A stretch of DNA of 64,000 bases from Flavobacteriaceae bacterium (GCA_029243165.1 JAQWSN010000002.1:1-64000), one strand, 5' to 3'. Positions 26,515 to 35,794 are shown, numbered from the stretch's first letter. Notes: generated by a model not told the origin, from the sequence alone. Numbers and translations: made by a program.

Positions 26515-27437
26515 TCGGATTTCTTGTTGTTTTTAATGTTTTGAGCTTTCATTGCCTCACCAATTTGGTTACTTGCGGTAAAAGAGGCAACCATGTTGTT
26601 GAGCATTTCACTTCCTGCTTGAGGAGAGTTGGGCAATAAAATTAAGTTGCTGTTGGTTTCTTCTCCAATAGATTGAAGGGTATCGTAATGCTGGGTCACA
26701 ACAATCAATGCTGAGGCTTCTTGAGAATTAATTCCCACACCGTTCAAAACGTCAACGGACTCTTCCAGACCACGAGCAATTTCTCTTCTTTGGTCAGCAA
26801 TTCCTTGCCCTTGCAAACGCTTGCTTTCTGCTTCAGCCTTTGCTTTTTCAACAATTAAAATTCGTTCTGCATCACCTTCGTACTGTGCAGCAACTTTTTT
26901 TCGTTCGGCAGCATTAATGCGATTCATTGCGGCTTTAACTTCACTATCGGGATCAATGTCTGTCACCAGCGCTTTAATAATGTCATAACCGTAATTGATC
27001 ATGGCGTCGTTCAATTCTCCTTTAACGGCATTTGCTATTTCATCTTTTTTCTCGAAAACATCATCCAATTTCATTTTGGGCACCACAGCACGAACCACAT
27101 CAAACACATAAGAAGTGATTTGATCTTGTGGATAATCCAATTTGTAAAAAGCGTCATAGACTTTTTCCTGTACAACTTTGTACTGGACGGACACTTTGAG
27201 TTTTACAAAAACATCATCTTTCGTTTTTGTTTCTACAATAACATCTAATTGCAATATGCGAAGGCTAATTCTCCCCGAAATCTTATCAATTAAAGGGATT
27301 TTAAAATGTAATCCAGACTGACGGATTTTCAAAAATTTACCAAATCGCTCAACGATCGCAGCTGTTTGCTGCTTAACAACAAAAAGGCCTGTTAACAAAA
27401 ACAGGGCGAAAATTCCAATAATAATAAAAGGGATCAT
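26511..27437 (-). CDS. SPFH/band-7 (stomatin-like) membrane protein
   Basis: A 308-residue protein with one N-terminal transmembrane helix (IPFIIIGIFALFLLTGLFVV), an SPFH domain (AAIVERFGKFLKIRQSGLHFKIPLID), and a coiled-coil rich in Ala/Glu (AAERKKVAAQYEGDAERILIVEKAKAEAESKRLQ). Family members form oligomeric scaffolds in the inner membrane and often modulate proteases; the partner is not evident here. It lies 5 nt downstream of gltX on the same strand. Confidence 0.9.
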   Translation of the reverse strand: MIPFIIIGIFALFLLTGLFVVKQQTAAIVERFGKFLKIRQSGLHFKIPLIDKISGRISLRILQLDVIVETKTKDDVFVKLKVSVQYKVVQEKVYDAFYKLDYPQDQITSYVFDVVRAVVPKMKLDDVFEKKDEIANAVKGELNDAMINYGYDIIKALVTDIDPDSEVKAAMNRINAAERKKVAAQYEGDAERILIVEKAKAEAESKRLQGQGIADQRREIARGLEESVDVLNGVGINSQEASALIVVTQHYDTLQSIGEETNSNLILLPNSPQAGSEMLNNMVASFTASNQIGEAMKAQNIKNNKKSD

Positions 27438-27442
27438 AGGGT

Positions 27443-28927
27443 CTAAGTTTTTAGGTTAAAAAATGTAATGGCGCGGTCAATGCGTTTTAAAGTTACGTCT
27501 TTACCCAATAGCATACAAATTTGAAATACGTCTGGTCCCGCAAGTTTTCCTACCAATGCAAGCCTTAATGACTGCATCATTAAACCCGTGTTTATTTCAT
27601 TTTGTTTTGCCCATGGCATAAGAACCTCTTTTAGGTTGTTCAAATCCTGAATTTGTTGAATTTGATCGAAGATTTTTTGTAGGACTCCAGCCGGATCTCT
27701 CGGGGTTAATTTTTTCACCACTTTTTCATCATAATCTGTTGTATTATGTATCCACTCCATTTCATTTTTCAGATCCTCCAACGTAAATAATCGTTCTTTT
27801 AAAAGCTCTAACAACTTTAACTGTTTTGCTTCATCAATACCTTTCAGTTGATCATTTATGATTGGAATTTCTATCAATTCATGAGTCTCTAGTTTAATGA
27901 TATGTTGATGATTGATCCATTTTGCCTTTTCAAAATCAAAGCGGGCACCTCCTTTTTGAATACCATCTAATCCAAAAGCATTTTCCAACTCTTGGAGTTC
28001 ATAGACCTCGCGTTCGGTTCCACTATTCCATCCCAAAAGGGCCAAATAATTGATTAAACCTTTAGGAAGAAAACCGATTTCTTTAAAGCCAAAGGTTTCT
28101 TTGCCCCAAGCCAAAGGGAAAACAGGAAAGCCTTCTTTATCTCCATCCCTTTTGGATAATTTTCCTTTGCCCGAGGGCTTTAATATTAGGGGCAAATGCA
28201 TGAATTTAGGTGACGTCCATTCAAAAGCGTCATAGATCAATTGGTGAATGGGTAAAGACGGGAGCCATTCCTCCCCACGGATAACACAAGTGATCTTCAT
28301 CAATTGATCGTCTACAACATTAGCAAAATGGTATGTTGGCATACCATCACTTTTCATTAGGATTTTATCGTCTAGTAAAGAGCTGTCTAATTCTATTGTT
28401 CCTCTTATTTCATCAAAAACGGTTATTCTCACTCCAGGGTCTACCTTAAGCCGCACTACAAAGGATCCCTCTAGCCTTTTGTCAACATCCTCCTTGTCCA
28501 GAGTTAAGCTATTTAAAAATTGCATTCTGTTTTCTGCCCCATACCTAAAGGTTTCACCTTTATCTTCTGACTTTTTTCTTTCATCCTGAAGCGTTTCCGT
28601 TTTATCAAAAGCATAGTATGCTTTGCCTTTTTGTACAAGCTCGCTTATGTATTTTTGGTAGATATCCCTTCGTTCACTTTGCCTGTAGGGTCCATATTTC
28701 CCTCCGTTTGAAGGCCCTTCATCTGGAATCAGCCCAGACCATTCCAAAGCGTTTTGAATGTACGCTTCACTTCCTTTGACATATCGGTTTTGGTCTGTAT
28801 CCTCAACCCGTAAAATAAAAACGCCATTATTTTTTCTAGCAAACAAATAATTAAACAAAGCTGTTCTCAGCCCGCCTATGTGTAAAGGGCCCGTTGGGCT
28901 TGGCGCAAAGCGTACGCGTGTCTCCAT
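27443..28927 (-). CDS. gltX: Glutamyl-tRNA synthetase
   Basis: A 494-residue class I enzyme. METRVRFAPSPTGPLHIGGL contains the HIGH motif and GKLSKRDGD the KMSKS motif, followed by the alpha-helical anticodon-binding domain. ATG 28927 fits the family start; the frame open four codons further up is ruled out by the promoter box at 28937-28944. Glutaminyl-tRNA synthetase is encoded separately nearby, so this enzyme is probably the discriminating type. Confidence 0.96.
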   Translation of the reverse strand: METRVRFAPSPTGPLHIGGLRTALFNYLFARKNNGVFILRVEDTDQNRYVKGSEAYIQNALEWSGLIPDEGPSNGGKYGPYRQSERRDIYQKYISELVQKGKAYYAFDKTETLQDERKKSEDKGETFRYGAENRMQFLNSLTLDKEDVDKRLEGSFVVRLKVDPGVRITVFDEIRGTIELDSSLLDDKILMKSDGMPTYHFANVVDDQLMKITCVIRGEEWLPSLPIHQLIYDAFEWTSPKFMHLPLILKPSGKGKLSKRDGDKEGFPVFPLAWGKETFGFKEIGFLPKGLINYLALLGWNSGTEREVYELQELENAFGLDGIQKGGARFDFEKAKWINHQHIIKLETHELIEIPIINDQLKGIDEAKQLKLLELLKERLFTLEDLKNEMEWIHNTTDYDEKVVKKLTPRDPAGVLQKIFDQIQQIQDLNNLKEVLMPWAKQNEINTGLMMQSLRLALVGKLAGPDVFQICMLLGKDVTLKRIDRAITFFNLKT

Positions 28928-28936
28928 TTTTTTCTG

Positions 28937-28944
28937 CAAAGATA
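28937..28944 (-). promoter_or_regulatory. -7 box TATCTTTG of gltX
   Basis: An exact minus-strand TAnnTTTG match 9 nt upstream of the gltX ATG, divergent from the ybeY promoter. Confidence 0.65.
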
Positions 28945-28987
28945 GTAGCTTATGTGCAGATAATTCCCATCACCTTTACAAATCAGC

Positions 28988-28995
28988 TATATTTG
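28988..28995 (+). promoter_or_regulatory. -7 box TATATTTG of the ybeY-mnmG transcript
   Basis: An exact TAnnTTTG match. Transcription would begin near 29001-29003, which limits where ybeY translation can start and removes the in-frame TTG at 28993 as a candidate. Confidence 0.65.
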
Positions 28996-29010
28996 CAAAA
29001 AAGTTTTACT

Positions 29011-29436
29011 ATTATTGAGTTTCACAACATACCCGACTATTTTTCTCTGGAAGGACTAGAACAACTTTTAGTGTCCTATGTTGACTCTTTTGGTTATTCG
29101 ATAGATCAACTGGTTTACAATTTTGTTTCCAAAGAAAAAATGTTGTCATTAAATCAACAATTTCTAAATCACGATACGCATACTGATATTATTAGTTTTG
29201 ATTACTCAAAAAACAAATCTCTCAGAGCAGAATTTTTCATATCTCCATGGGCAATAAGCCACTCAGCGAAGACACACTTACAAAGCGCTGAAAATGAGAC
29301 AATTAGGGTTGTTATTCACGGCGTTTTACATTGTTTGGGCTACAAAGACGACACAGAAGCCAATAAATTGGAGATGAGAAAAAAGGAAGACGAATTTATC
29401 AAAATGTTCCACGTGAAACACAAAAGCCATGTTTGA
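29011..29436 (+). CDS. ybeY: Endoribonuclease YbeY (rRNA maturation), probable ATT start
   Basis: A 141-residue protein with NHDTHTDIISFDYS and the metal-binding HGVLHCLGYKDDTEANKLEM (HxxxHxxGY), the YbeY signature. YbeY processes 16S rRNA 3' ends and takes part in ribosome quality control. No ATG, GTG or usable TTG lies at the conserved N-terminus. ATT 29011 gives IIEFHNIPDYFSL, aligning with the usual MISF-type start, and lies just after the predicted transcription start. The last residues (MFHVKH) are encoded by a parS-like site. The end overlaps mnmG by 8 bp. Confidence 0.88.
   Translation: MIEFHNIPDYFSLEGLEQLLVSYVDSFGYSIDQLVYNFVSKEKMLSLNQQFLNHDTHTDIISFDYSKNKSLRAEFFISPWAISHSAKTHLQSAENETIRVVIHGVLHCLGYKDDTEANKLEMRKKEDEFIKMFHVKHKSHV
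29405..29420. promoter_or_regulatory. parS-like centromere site 1 (inside ybeY)
   Basis: TGTTCCACGTGAAACA matches the ParB-binding consensus TGTTnCACGTGAAACA at every defined position. It lies in the ybeY coding sequence and encodes the C-terminal FHVKH. ParB loads on such sites to segregate the chromosome origin. No parA/parB genes are in the window. Confidence 0.75.
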
Positions 29437-31300
29437 TACTTCTTATGATGTTATTGTTGTTGGAGCGGGTCATGCCGGATGTGAAGCCGCTGCTGCCTCT
29501 GCGAACCTCGGATCCAAGACGCTCTTAGTAACCATGAATTTGCAAAACATGGCTCAAATGTCATGTAACCCTGCTATGGGAGGGATAGCTAAAGGACAGA
29601 TAGTTAGGGAGATAGATGCGTTAGGGGGCTATTCTGGAATTGTTTCCGACCGAAGTGCAATCCAGTTTAAAATGCTCAATCAATCCAAAGGTCCAGCCAT
29701 GTGGAGCCCTAGAGTACAATCTGATCGAAGTCTGTTTACGCTAGAATGGAGGAACTTGCTAGAAAAAACCCAAAATTTGGATTTTTATCAAGATACCATA
29801 GTCGACTTAGTTACCGAAGGAGATCAAGTAACAGGTGTACTCACATCACTCGGAATTAAAATTTACAGTAAAACCGTAATACTCACAAATGGCACCTTTT
29901 TGAACGGATTGATTCATATTGGGGAAAAGAATTTTGGTGGTGGACGTGCAGGTGAAAAAGCATCAATGGGATTAACTGCAGCACTTGAAAATTTAGGATT
30001 TACCTCCGGTAGGATGAAAACCGGAACTCCTCCCCGTGTAGACGGACGATCATTGGATTATTCCCAAATGGAGGAACAGCCAGGAGATGTTAATCCCTCC
30101 AAATTCTCATTCACAGATCTCACTCAACCACTTTCCAATCAAATCAGTTGTCACATAACCCACACCAACGAATATGTTCATGACCTTCTTCGTGATGGCT
30201 TTGATCGCTCTCCCATGTTCAATGGTGCTATTAAAAGCACAGGACCACGATATTGCCCATCCATTGAGGACAAAATCAATCGATTTAGTGATAAATCCCA
30301 ACATCAAATCTTTGTTGAGCCGGAAGGTTGGAATACAGTTGAAGTCTATGTAAACGGGTTCTCTACATCACTTCCTGACGACATACAGTACAACGCGCTC
30401 AAACAAGTACGAGGTTTTGAGAACGTCAAATTCTTCCGTCCTGGTTACGCTATTGAATATGATTATTTTCCTCCTACTCAATTGTTCCATAGTCTTGAAA
30501 CAAAAGGGATTCAAAATCTTTTCTTTGCTGGACAAATCAATGGAACTACAGGTTATGAAGAAGCAGGGGCACAAGGAATCATGGCAGGTATCAATGCGCA
30601 TCTAAAATGTCGAAACGAAACCCCCTTCGTATTAGGAAGAGAAGAGGCCTACATCGGAGTCTTGATAGATGACCTCATTTTAAAAGGCACTGAGGAGCCC
30701 TATCGCATGTTTACCTCTCGAGCGGAATACCGAACACTGTTACGCCAAGATAATGCCGACCAAAGACTGACGCCAAAATCATACAAGTTAGGACTTGCTT
30801 CGGAAGAACGTTTAAAAAAGGTAGAACAAAAAGAAACAAAAAGCAGATCTCTAGTTACCTATCTTAAAAAAACCAGCTACACTTTAGATCAAGCAAATGA
30901 GTTACTACGAAACAAAAAAGACGTAGAGGTCAAACAAACAGACAAATTTGCTAAGTTGCTTTCCAGACCGAACATCAAGCGAGATGACCTTATGAGTTTT
31001 AGTAGTCTTTCCGAATTTTTGAATAAATCGGAAATGGATGACACTATTTTCGAACAAGCAGAAATTGAAATCAAATACGCAGGATATATTGAAAAGGAAA
31101 AACGCACAGCAGATAAGTTGCAGCGCCTGGAAAACATCAAAATCCCAAAAGAATTCGATTACGATCGCTTGGCTTCTCTGTCACATGAAGCAAAGGAAAA
31201 ACTCAATAAAATACAACCCGGCACTCTTGCCCAAGCGTCAAGGATTAGCGGAATCAATCCAAGTGATATCAGTGTTTTATTGGTCAGCATGGGTCGATAA
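29429..31300 (+). CDS. mnmG: tRNA uridine-5-carboxymethylaminomethyl modification enzyme MnmG
   Basis: A 623-residue FAD protein of full length. N-terminal DVIVVGAGHAGCEAA is the dinucleotide-binding motif, followed by MSCNPAMGGIAKGQIVREIDALGG, GRMKTGTPPRVD and FAGQINGTTGYEEAGAQG. With MnmE it installs cmnm5U at the wobble position of tRNAs. It overlaps ybeY by 8 bp, so the two are translationally coupled, and it is flanked by two parS-like sites. Confidence 0.97.
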   Translation: MFDTSYDVIVVGAGHAGCEAAAASANLGSKTLLVTMNLQNMAQMSCNPAMGGIAKGQIVREIDALGGYSGIVSDRSAIQFKMLNQSKGPAMWSPRVQSDRSLFTLEWRNLLEKTQNLDFYQDTIVDLVTEGDQVTGVLTSLGIKIYSKTVILTNGTFLNGLIHIGEKNFGGGRAGEKASMGLTAALENLGFTSGRMKTGTPPRVDGRSLDYSQMEEQPGDVNPSKFSFTDLTQPLSNQISCHITHTNEYVHDLLRDGFDRSPMFNGAIKSTGPRYCPSIEDKINRFSDKSQHQIFVEPEGWNTVEVYVNGFSTSLPDDIQYNALKQVRGFENVKFFRPGYAIEYDYFPPTQLFHSLETKGIQNLFFAGQINGTTGYEEAGAQGIMAGINAHLKCRNETPFVLGREEAYIGVLIDDLILKGTEEPYRMFTSRAEYRTLLRQDNADQRLTPKSYKLGLASEERLKKVEQKETKSRSLVTYLKKTSYTLDQANELLRNKKDVEVKQTDKFAKLLSRPNIKRDDLMSFSSLSEFLNKSEMDDTIFEQAEIEIKYAGYIEKEKRTADKLQRLENIKIPKEFDYDRLASLSHEAKEKLNKIQPGTLAQASRISGINPSDISVLLVSMGR

Positions 31301-31307
31301 TAAGACA

Positions 31308-31323
31308 AGTTTCACGTGGAACA
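31308..31323. promoter_or_regulatory. parS-like centromere site 2 (mnmG-methyltransferase gap)
   Basis: AGTTTCACGTGGAACA is, on the minus strand, TGTTCCACGTGAAACT, one mismatch from the parS consensus. It is in inverted orientation to site 1, 1.9 kb away, in the 26-bp gap before the next gene. Confidence 0.65.
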
Positions 31324-31326
31324 TTT

Positions 31327-32169
31327 ATGAAATTAAAAGCGAAAATATCAAAAGTTAGGGACCACCTTGTCTCAGGAGAAACATTCAAAATCCATTACCA
31401 CGAGGATCTCGAGTACGCTTCCACAGAAATAGCCGAAGGGCTGGATTTGTCTCAATACTATCCCAAAACGAATTACGCTTCTCATCTACAAAAGCCCAAA
31501 GGGATTAAAGGAAAACTTTATGTTTTTGTCCAAAGCTTGATGTTGCGCTACAAACGCTCCATTATCAAGCAATACCAAACCGATATTCAACTGCTTGACG
31601 TGGGAGGAGGGATCGGTGTTTTTGCCCACTATTTAAAAGAACGTGGCGACCGGGTTCAACTTGTCGAGCCAAGCCGTTCTGCAAGGGAAATAGCAACCCA
31701 CAAAGGACTTAAAACATACGGCTCTTTAAACGAAATTCCAAAAACCAGTGTCTTTTCTGTTATCTCGTTTTGGCATGTTTTAGAGCATGTCAAAAATTTA
31801 GAGGAATCATTGCAAAGCTATTCTGATTTGCTATGCAGTAAAGGATTAATTGTAATTGCAGTACCCAATTTAAACAGTTTTGATGCGCAATATTACGGAT
31901 CCAATTGGGCTGCTTTGGATGTTCCTAGGCATCTTTGGCATTTTACCGAAAATGGAATTGTCCGAAAACTTGAAGAACAAGGCTTTTCTTTTATTAAAAG
32001 CTATCCTCTTTGGTTTGATGCATTTTACATTGCCTCTTTATCAGAGGGTTACGCTGGAAATAAATTTGCTTTTTTCAGAGGAATACTTATTGGATTGTTT
32101 TCAAATTTAAAAGCATTTTTCACGAAAGAATACTCTTCCAAAATTTATCTTTTTAGAAAAAAAGACTAG
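31327..32169 (+). CDS. Class I SAM-dependent methyltransferase
   Basis: A 280-residue protein with the SAM-binding motif LLDVGGGIGVFAHYLK, an acidic residue following in VQLVEPS and the post-motif SFWHVLEHVKNLEE, as in UbiG/type 11-like methyltransferases. The substrate is unknown; in this group such proteins often lie in glycan or lipid contexts, but nothing here shows it. It is preceded by a parS-like site and overlaps the convergent holB by 4 bp. Confidence 0.85.
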   Translation: MKLKAKISKVRDHLVSGETFKIHYHEDLEYASTEIAEGLDLSQYYPKTNYASHLQKPKGIKGKLYVFVQSLMLRYKRSIIKQYQTDIQLLDVGGGIGVFAHYLKERGDRVQLVEPSRSAREIATHKGLKTYGSLNEIPKTSVFSVISFWHVLEHVKNLEESLQSYSDLLCSKGLIVIAVPNLNSFDAQYYGSNWAALDVPRHLWHFTENGIVRKLEEQGFSFIKSYPLWFDAFYIASLSEGYAGNKFAFFRGILIGLFSNLKAFFTKEYSSKIYLFRKKD

Positions 32170-33281
32170 GGTTTTGGGGCATTAATAAGGCGGGTGAGTT
32201 GCAACGACATTTCTGCAAAGAGCATTTTAGAGTTTGCATTCCGTTGTACATAATAATGTTGTTTTTCAAACAAAGAGATCAGTTCAAGAATGTTTTCACT
32301 ATGAACAAAAGGTGCTAATTTTTCCAAATCGAAACCGGTTTCAGATTTAAAATGAATCAAATCCGAGAGTTTGTAGTTTTTCAAAAAAGCATCTCTAAAA
32401 AACTGAATACCATATTCCAAAAAGGCTTTTTGCTTTTCCCTACCCAATACCGCAAGTTCATTAGACCACTGCATAAGATCAACTACAACCCCTTTATTAC
32501 CCCTTGCTTTAAATGCAGAACGCAAACCTTGAACCAATAACGATTCGTATTCTTTATCCTGTCCTTCTGAAATTAGCAGTTGGAGTTTTCTAAAATCACC
32601 ACCTGCTTGTTTCAGTATCTGAATTTTATTCGGTACGGATTCAGGAATATGTTGAGCTAGATTAGTTTCTTCAATAGGCCCCAATGTAAGTTGCTGACAA
32701 CGAGACAGAACAGTAGGCAAAACGTTTTCTGTACTTTCACAAAGAAGAATAAAATAAGTGTTTTCAGGGGGCTCTTCTAATAATTTTAAAAAGGCGTTCG
32801 CAGCTTCCGCATTCATTTTTTCCAGTCCCCACAAAACACACACCTTATTTCCCCCACCAAAGGCTTTTAAATACAAGCTTTGATGAATTTTCTCAATTTC
32901 AGAGACTCCAATAATTCCTTGTTTATTTCCGACATCAATCCGATCAAACCAATCCGTGTAATTACTGTAGGGCTGTTCATCAAGCATGTCAAACCAATCC
33001 GAAGCATAATCACTAGAATACACAGCTTTTTCTGATCCTTTTTTTACCACAGGATAAATAAAGTGGAGGTTCGGATGTTGGCAGGATTGACTTAATGTTT
33101 TACCAGTTTGATCTGTTTCTTTGACCTCCAAAACCTTTAAAGAAAACTCCAATGCCAATAGGAGATTACCATAGCCACTAATTGACGTAACTAACTGTGC
33201 ATGAGGAACTTGGCTCGAGTCCAAGAGATACTGTAAATGCTTTTTTGTTTGTTCTTGACCAATGAGATGTTTCCAAACCAT
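32166..33281 (-). CDS. holB: DNA polymerase III delta-prime subunit-like protein
   Basis: A 371-residue clamp-loader ATPase-like protein: GQEQTKKHLQYLLDSSQVPHAQL, the delta-prime-like VLWGLEKMNAEAANAFLKLLEEPPENTYFILL and the SRC motif in LPTVLSRCQQL. The Walker A position (SGYGNLLLA) lacks the GKT lysine, as is usual for delta-prime, and only one Cys remains in the zinc-module region. It should be a structural subunit of the sliding-clamp loader. The coding strand is strongly G-rich over C. Confidence 0.88.
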   Translation of the reverse strand: MVWKHLIGQEQTKKHLQYLLDSSQVPHAQLVTSISGYGNLLLALEFSLKVLEVKETDQTGKTLSQSCQHPNLHFIYPVVKKGSEKAVYSSDYASDWFDMLDEQPYSNYTDWFDRIDVGNKQGIIGVSEIEKIHQSLYLKAFGGGNKVCVLWGLEKMNAEAANAFLKLLEEPPENTYFILLCESTENVLPTVLSRCQQLTLGPIEETNLAQHIPESVPNKIQILKQAGGDFRKLQLLISEGQDKEYESLLVQGLRSAFKARGNKGVVVDLMQWSNELAVLGREKQKAFLEYGIQFFRDAFLKNYKLSDLIHFKSETGFDLEKLAPFVHSENILELISLFEKQHYYVQRNANSKMLFAEMSLQLTRLINAPKP

Positions 33282-33366
33282 AGGTAAAGATACTGTTCCT
33301 CACGCACTTATCAGTCGCAATGATTTAAGTTCTTTTAAAAATACTAGGGAAGCTTTAGCATTATCG

Positions 33367-33374
33367 TATTTTTG
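33367..33374 (+). promoter_or_regulatory. -7 box TATTTTTG of pgk
   Basis: A TAnnTTTG match 17 nt before the pgk ATG at 33392, in the 110-bp divergent gap with holB. Confidence 0.6.
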
Positions 33375-33391
33375 TCAAAAATTTAATAGTA

Positions 33392-34579
33392 ATGCGCCTT
33401 TTAGAACAGCAAAATTTTCATGACCAACGCGCGATCGTACGTGTTGATTTTAATGTCCCTTTGAATGATGAACTTCAAGTGACTGACAAGACACGAATTC
33501 AAGCAGCCAAACCAACAATAGACCACATTCTGTCTCAGGGAGGGAGTTGCGTTTTAATTTCTCATTTGGGTCGTCCAGAGGGAAGAGATCCAAAGCATTC
33601 TTTGAAGTATATCGTGGATACGGTTTCTGAGATTTTGGGAGTTTCCGTTCTTTTTTGTGATCAAGTAGTGGGTGAAAAAGCGTTAAATGCGTCAGGCCAA
33701 CTAATGCCAGGGGAAGTTTTGTTAATGGAAAATTTAAGATATCACAAAGAGGAAACCAAAGGAGACGAAGCTTTTGCTGAGCAATTGTCAAAGCTTGGCT
33801 CAGTTTATGTAAATGATGCCTTCGGTACTGCACATCGTGCTCATGCTTCTACTACAATTATGGCGAAGTATTTTTCCGAGAATAAATGTTTTGGAGCCCT
33901 TTTGGCAAAAGAAGTTAAAGCCATTGATAAAGTATTGAAGAACGGAGAATCTCCAATAGTGGCAATTTTAGGAGGAGCCAAAGTTTCTTCCAAAATTACG
34001 ATCATAGAATCTCTTTTAGATAAAGTAGACCACTTAATTATTGGAGGTGGAATGGTGTACACCTTTACAAAGGCATTGGGAGGGACTGTTGGAAATTCCA
34101 TTTGTGAACCGGATTATTGTGATTATGCCCTAGAGCTTTTAGATAAGGCAAAATCCAAAGGTGTTGTAATTCATTTGCCGGTCGATGTTGTCGCAGGAGA
34201 TACATTCAGTAATGATGCGAATCAGAGGGTTTTTGAAAGTAATACCATTCCAGATGGATGGGAAGGACTAGATGCAGGTCCTAAAAGTTGCGAAAAATTT
34301 CACGAGTTGATCCTTCAGTGTAAAACGATATTGTGGAACGGTCCTTTAGGTGTTTTTGAATTTCCCAATTTTGCAAAAGGAACGATTACTGTAGGTGAAT
34401 CCATTGCAGAAGCAACAAAAGCAGGCGCCTTCTCTCTCGTAGGAGGAGGAGATTCTGTAGCAGCGGTTAAGCAGTTTGGTTTGGCTCCTAAAATGAGTTA
34501 CATTAGTACTGGAGGTGGAGCAATGCTGGAAAGTTTGGAAGGCAAAACACTCCCCGGAATTGCCGCTTTAGAGTCTTAA
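33392..34579 (+). CDS. pgk: Phosphoglycerate kinase
   Basis: A 395-residue glycolytic enzyme that makes ATP and 3-phosphoglycerate from 1,3-bisphosphoglycerate. RVDFNVPLND, SHLGRPEG, the central VAILGGAKVSSKI and the C-terminal SLVGGGDSVAAVKQFG and YISTGGGAMLESLEGKTLPG are diagnostic. It is full length. DUF4837 follows after 46 bp. Confidence 0.97.
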   Translation: MRLLEQQNFHDQRAIVRVDFNVPLNDELQVTDKTRIQAAKPTIDHILSQGGSCVLISHLGRPEGRDPKHSLKYIVDTVSEILGVSVLFCDQVVGEKALNASGQLMPGEVLLMENLRYHKEETKGDEAFAEQLSKLGSVYVNDAFGTAHRAHASTTIMAKYFSENKCFGALLAKEVKAIDKVLKNGESPIVAILGGAKVSSKITIIESLLDKVDHLIIGGGMVYTFTKALGGTVGNSICEPDYCDYALELLDKAKSKGVVIHLPVDVVAGDTFSNDANQRVFESNTIPDGWEGLDAGPKSCEKFHELILQCKTILWNGPLGVFEFPNFAKGTITVGESIAEATKAGAFSLVGGGDSVAAVKQFGLAPKMSYISTGGGAMLESLEGKTLPGIAALES

Positions 34580-34625
34580 GACCTTTAAAAGCGTTGGTAC
34601 CCTTTCAAAAATTAAATCAAACCTG

Positions 34626-35600
34626 ATGAAAAAAATACTCGCTCTTACTCTCTACACGATTGTTTTTCTATCCTGTAAAAATGAGGTGAACCGAAAAGAC
34701 GCATACGTTCCAGAATCAAGCGGAAACCTCAATCATGTGACTGTTGTAATGCCAGAAAAAGACTGGAATTCTAATTTAGGAAATACAGTCCGAGATGCCC
34801 TTCAGCAGGTTTATGAAGGATTACCCATTGACGAGCCGCAGTTTTCCTTAAATTATTTAAACCCCAAAACGTTTACGGGTTTTGCCCGTCAAGGACGCAA
34901 TGTGGTTTGGTTTCAAAAAGACTCAACAGCTCGTTTTCAATTGGCACAAAATCAATTTGCGAGACCCCAAATTTTAGCCAGTATCACCGGTGAGGACGCT
35001 GAAATTCAACAATTTTTTTTTCAAGAAAACGCATCCCTTTTAAGACAAACAATTGCTGAAAATGAACGCAAAGAGAAAATGCGTAGGATTAGTAAATCCA
35101 TTACTACAGAGAAAACCCTAGAAAACCGATTTGGGATTAAGATCAACTACCCATCTGCATATGAAACAGTAAAAGACACAACAAACTTTGTATGGATTCA
35201 AAAGCCAATACGAAAAGGACATTTAAATCTTATTGTTTACACCCTAAACGAAAAGGCTTTAGAGGGAAAATTTAGCAAACAAATTCTAGACATAAGAGAT
35301 TCTATTGGAAAACTTCACGTCCCTGGAAGATTGAAAGGGAGCTATTTTATTACAGAAAGAGCGTTTCGACCCTATTTTTATCAGACAGAATTGGATGGAA
35401 AAAAAACCTATTTAACAAAAGGGACCTGGGAAGTAGCTAATGACTTCATGGCAGGGCCTTACGTAAATTATGCGATAAGGGATAGCCTCTCAAAAAGATG
35501 GATTGTAATAGAAGGGTTCGCTTTTGCACCCTCAGCAAGCAAAAGAGAGCATATGTTTGAACTAAACACAATTCTGACCTCTTTCAGGAGGCTGAACTAG
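34626..35600 (+). CDS. DUF4837 family lipoprotein
   Basis: A 324-residue lipoprotein ([19 protein letters not shown]; Cys17). [41 protein letters not shown] and the late [13 protein letters not shown] with [16 protein letters not shown] match DUF4837, a family found mainly in Bacteroidota. The function is unknown; probably periplasmic side of the outer membrane. It overlaps the convergent tatA by 4 bp. Confidence 0.85.
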   Translation: MKKILALTLYTIVFLSCKNEVNRKDAYVPESSGNLNHVTVVMPEKDWNSNLGNTVRDALQQVYEGLPIDEPQFSLNYLNPKTFTGFARQGRNVVWFQKDSTARFQLAQNQFARPQILASITGEDAEIQQFFFQENASLLRQTIAENERKEKMRRISKSITTEKTLENRFGIKINYPSAYETVKDTTNFVWIQKPIRKGHLNLIVYTLNEKALEGKFSKQILDIRDSIGKLHVPGRLKGSYFITERAFRPYFYQTELDGKKTYLTKGTWEVANDFMAGPYVNYAIRDSLSKRWIVIEGFAFAPSASKREHMFELNTILTSFRRLN

Positions 35601-35794
35601 CTCTTTTTTTCCTCTTCTACCTTAGGGTTTTCCTCTTCTTCTTTAGTAGCATTTTTAAATTCTTTAATACCACTACCCAAGCCTTTCATGAGTTCAGGGA
35701 TTTTACGCCCACCAAAAAGGAGGAGCACTACCGCAATAATTAAAATAATTTGCGGCCCACCGATCATTCCTAAAAATGTTAAAGACAACATCAT
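35597..35794 (-). CDS. tatA: Twin-arginine translocase TatA/TatE family protein
   Basis: A 65-residue protein with the TatA layout: a short N-terminal membrane helix ([18 protein letters not shown]), the FGxxKxPEL-type hinge ([17 protein letters not shown]) and a Glu/Lys-rich cytoplasmic tail. It forms the export pore for folded proteins with TatC, which is not in the window. It is monocistronic and convergent with DUF4837. Confidence 0.93.
   Translation of the reverse strand: MMLSLTFLGMIGGPQIILIIAVVLLLFGGRKIPELMKGLGSGIKEFKNATKEEEENPKVEEEKKS

Noticed and set aside
33282-33391. The holB-pgk divergent gap as an origin
   Set aside because: It is only 110 bp and has a promoter box but no DnaA-like boxes or AT-rich unwinding region.
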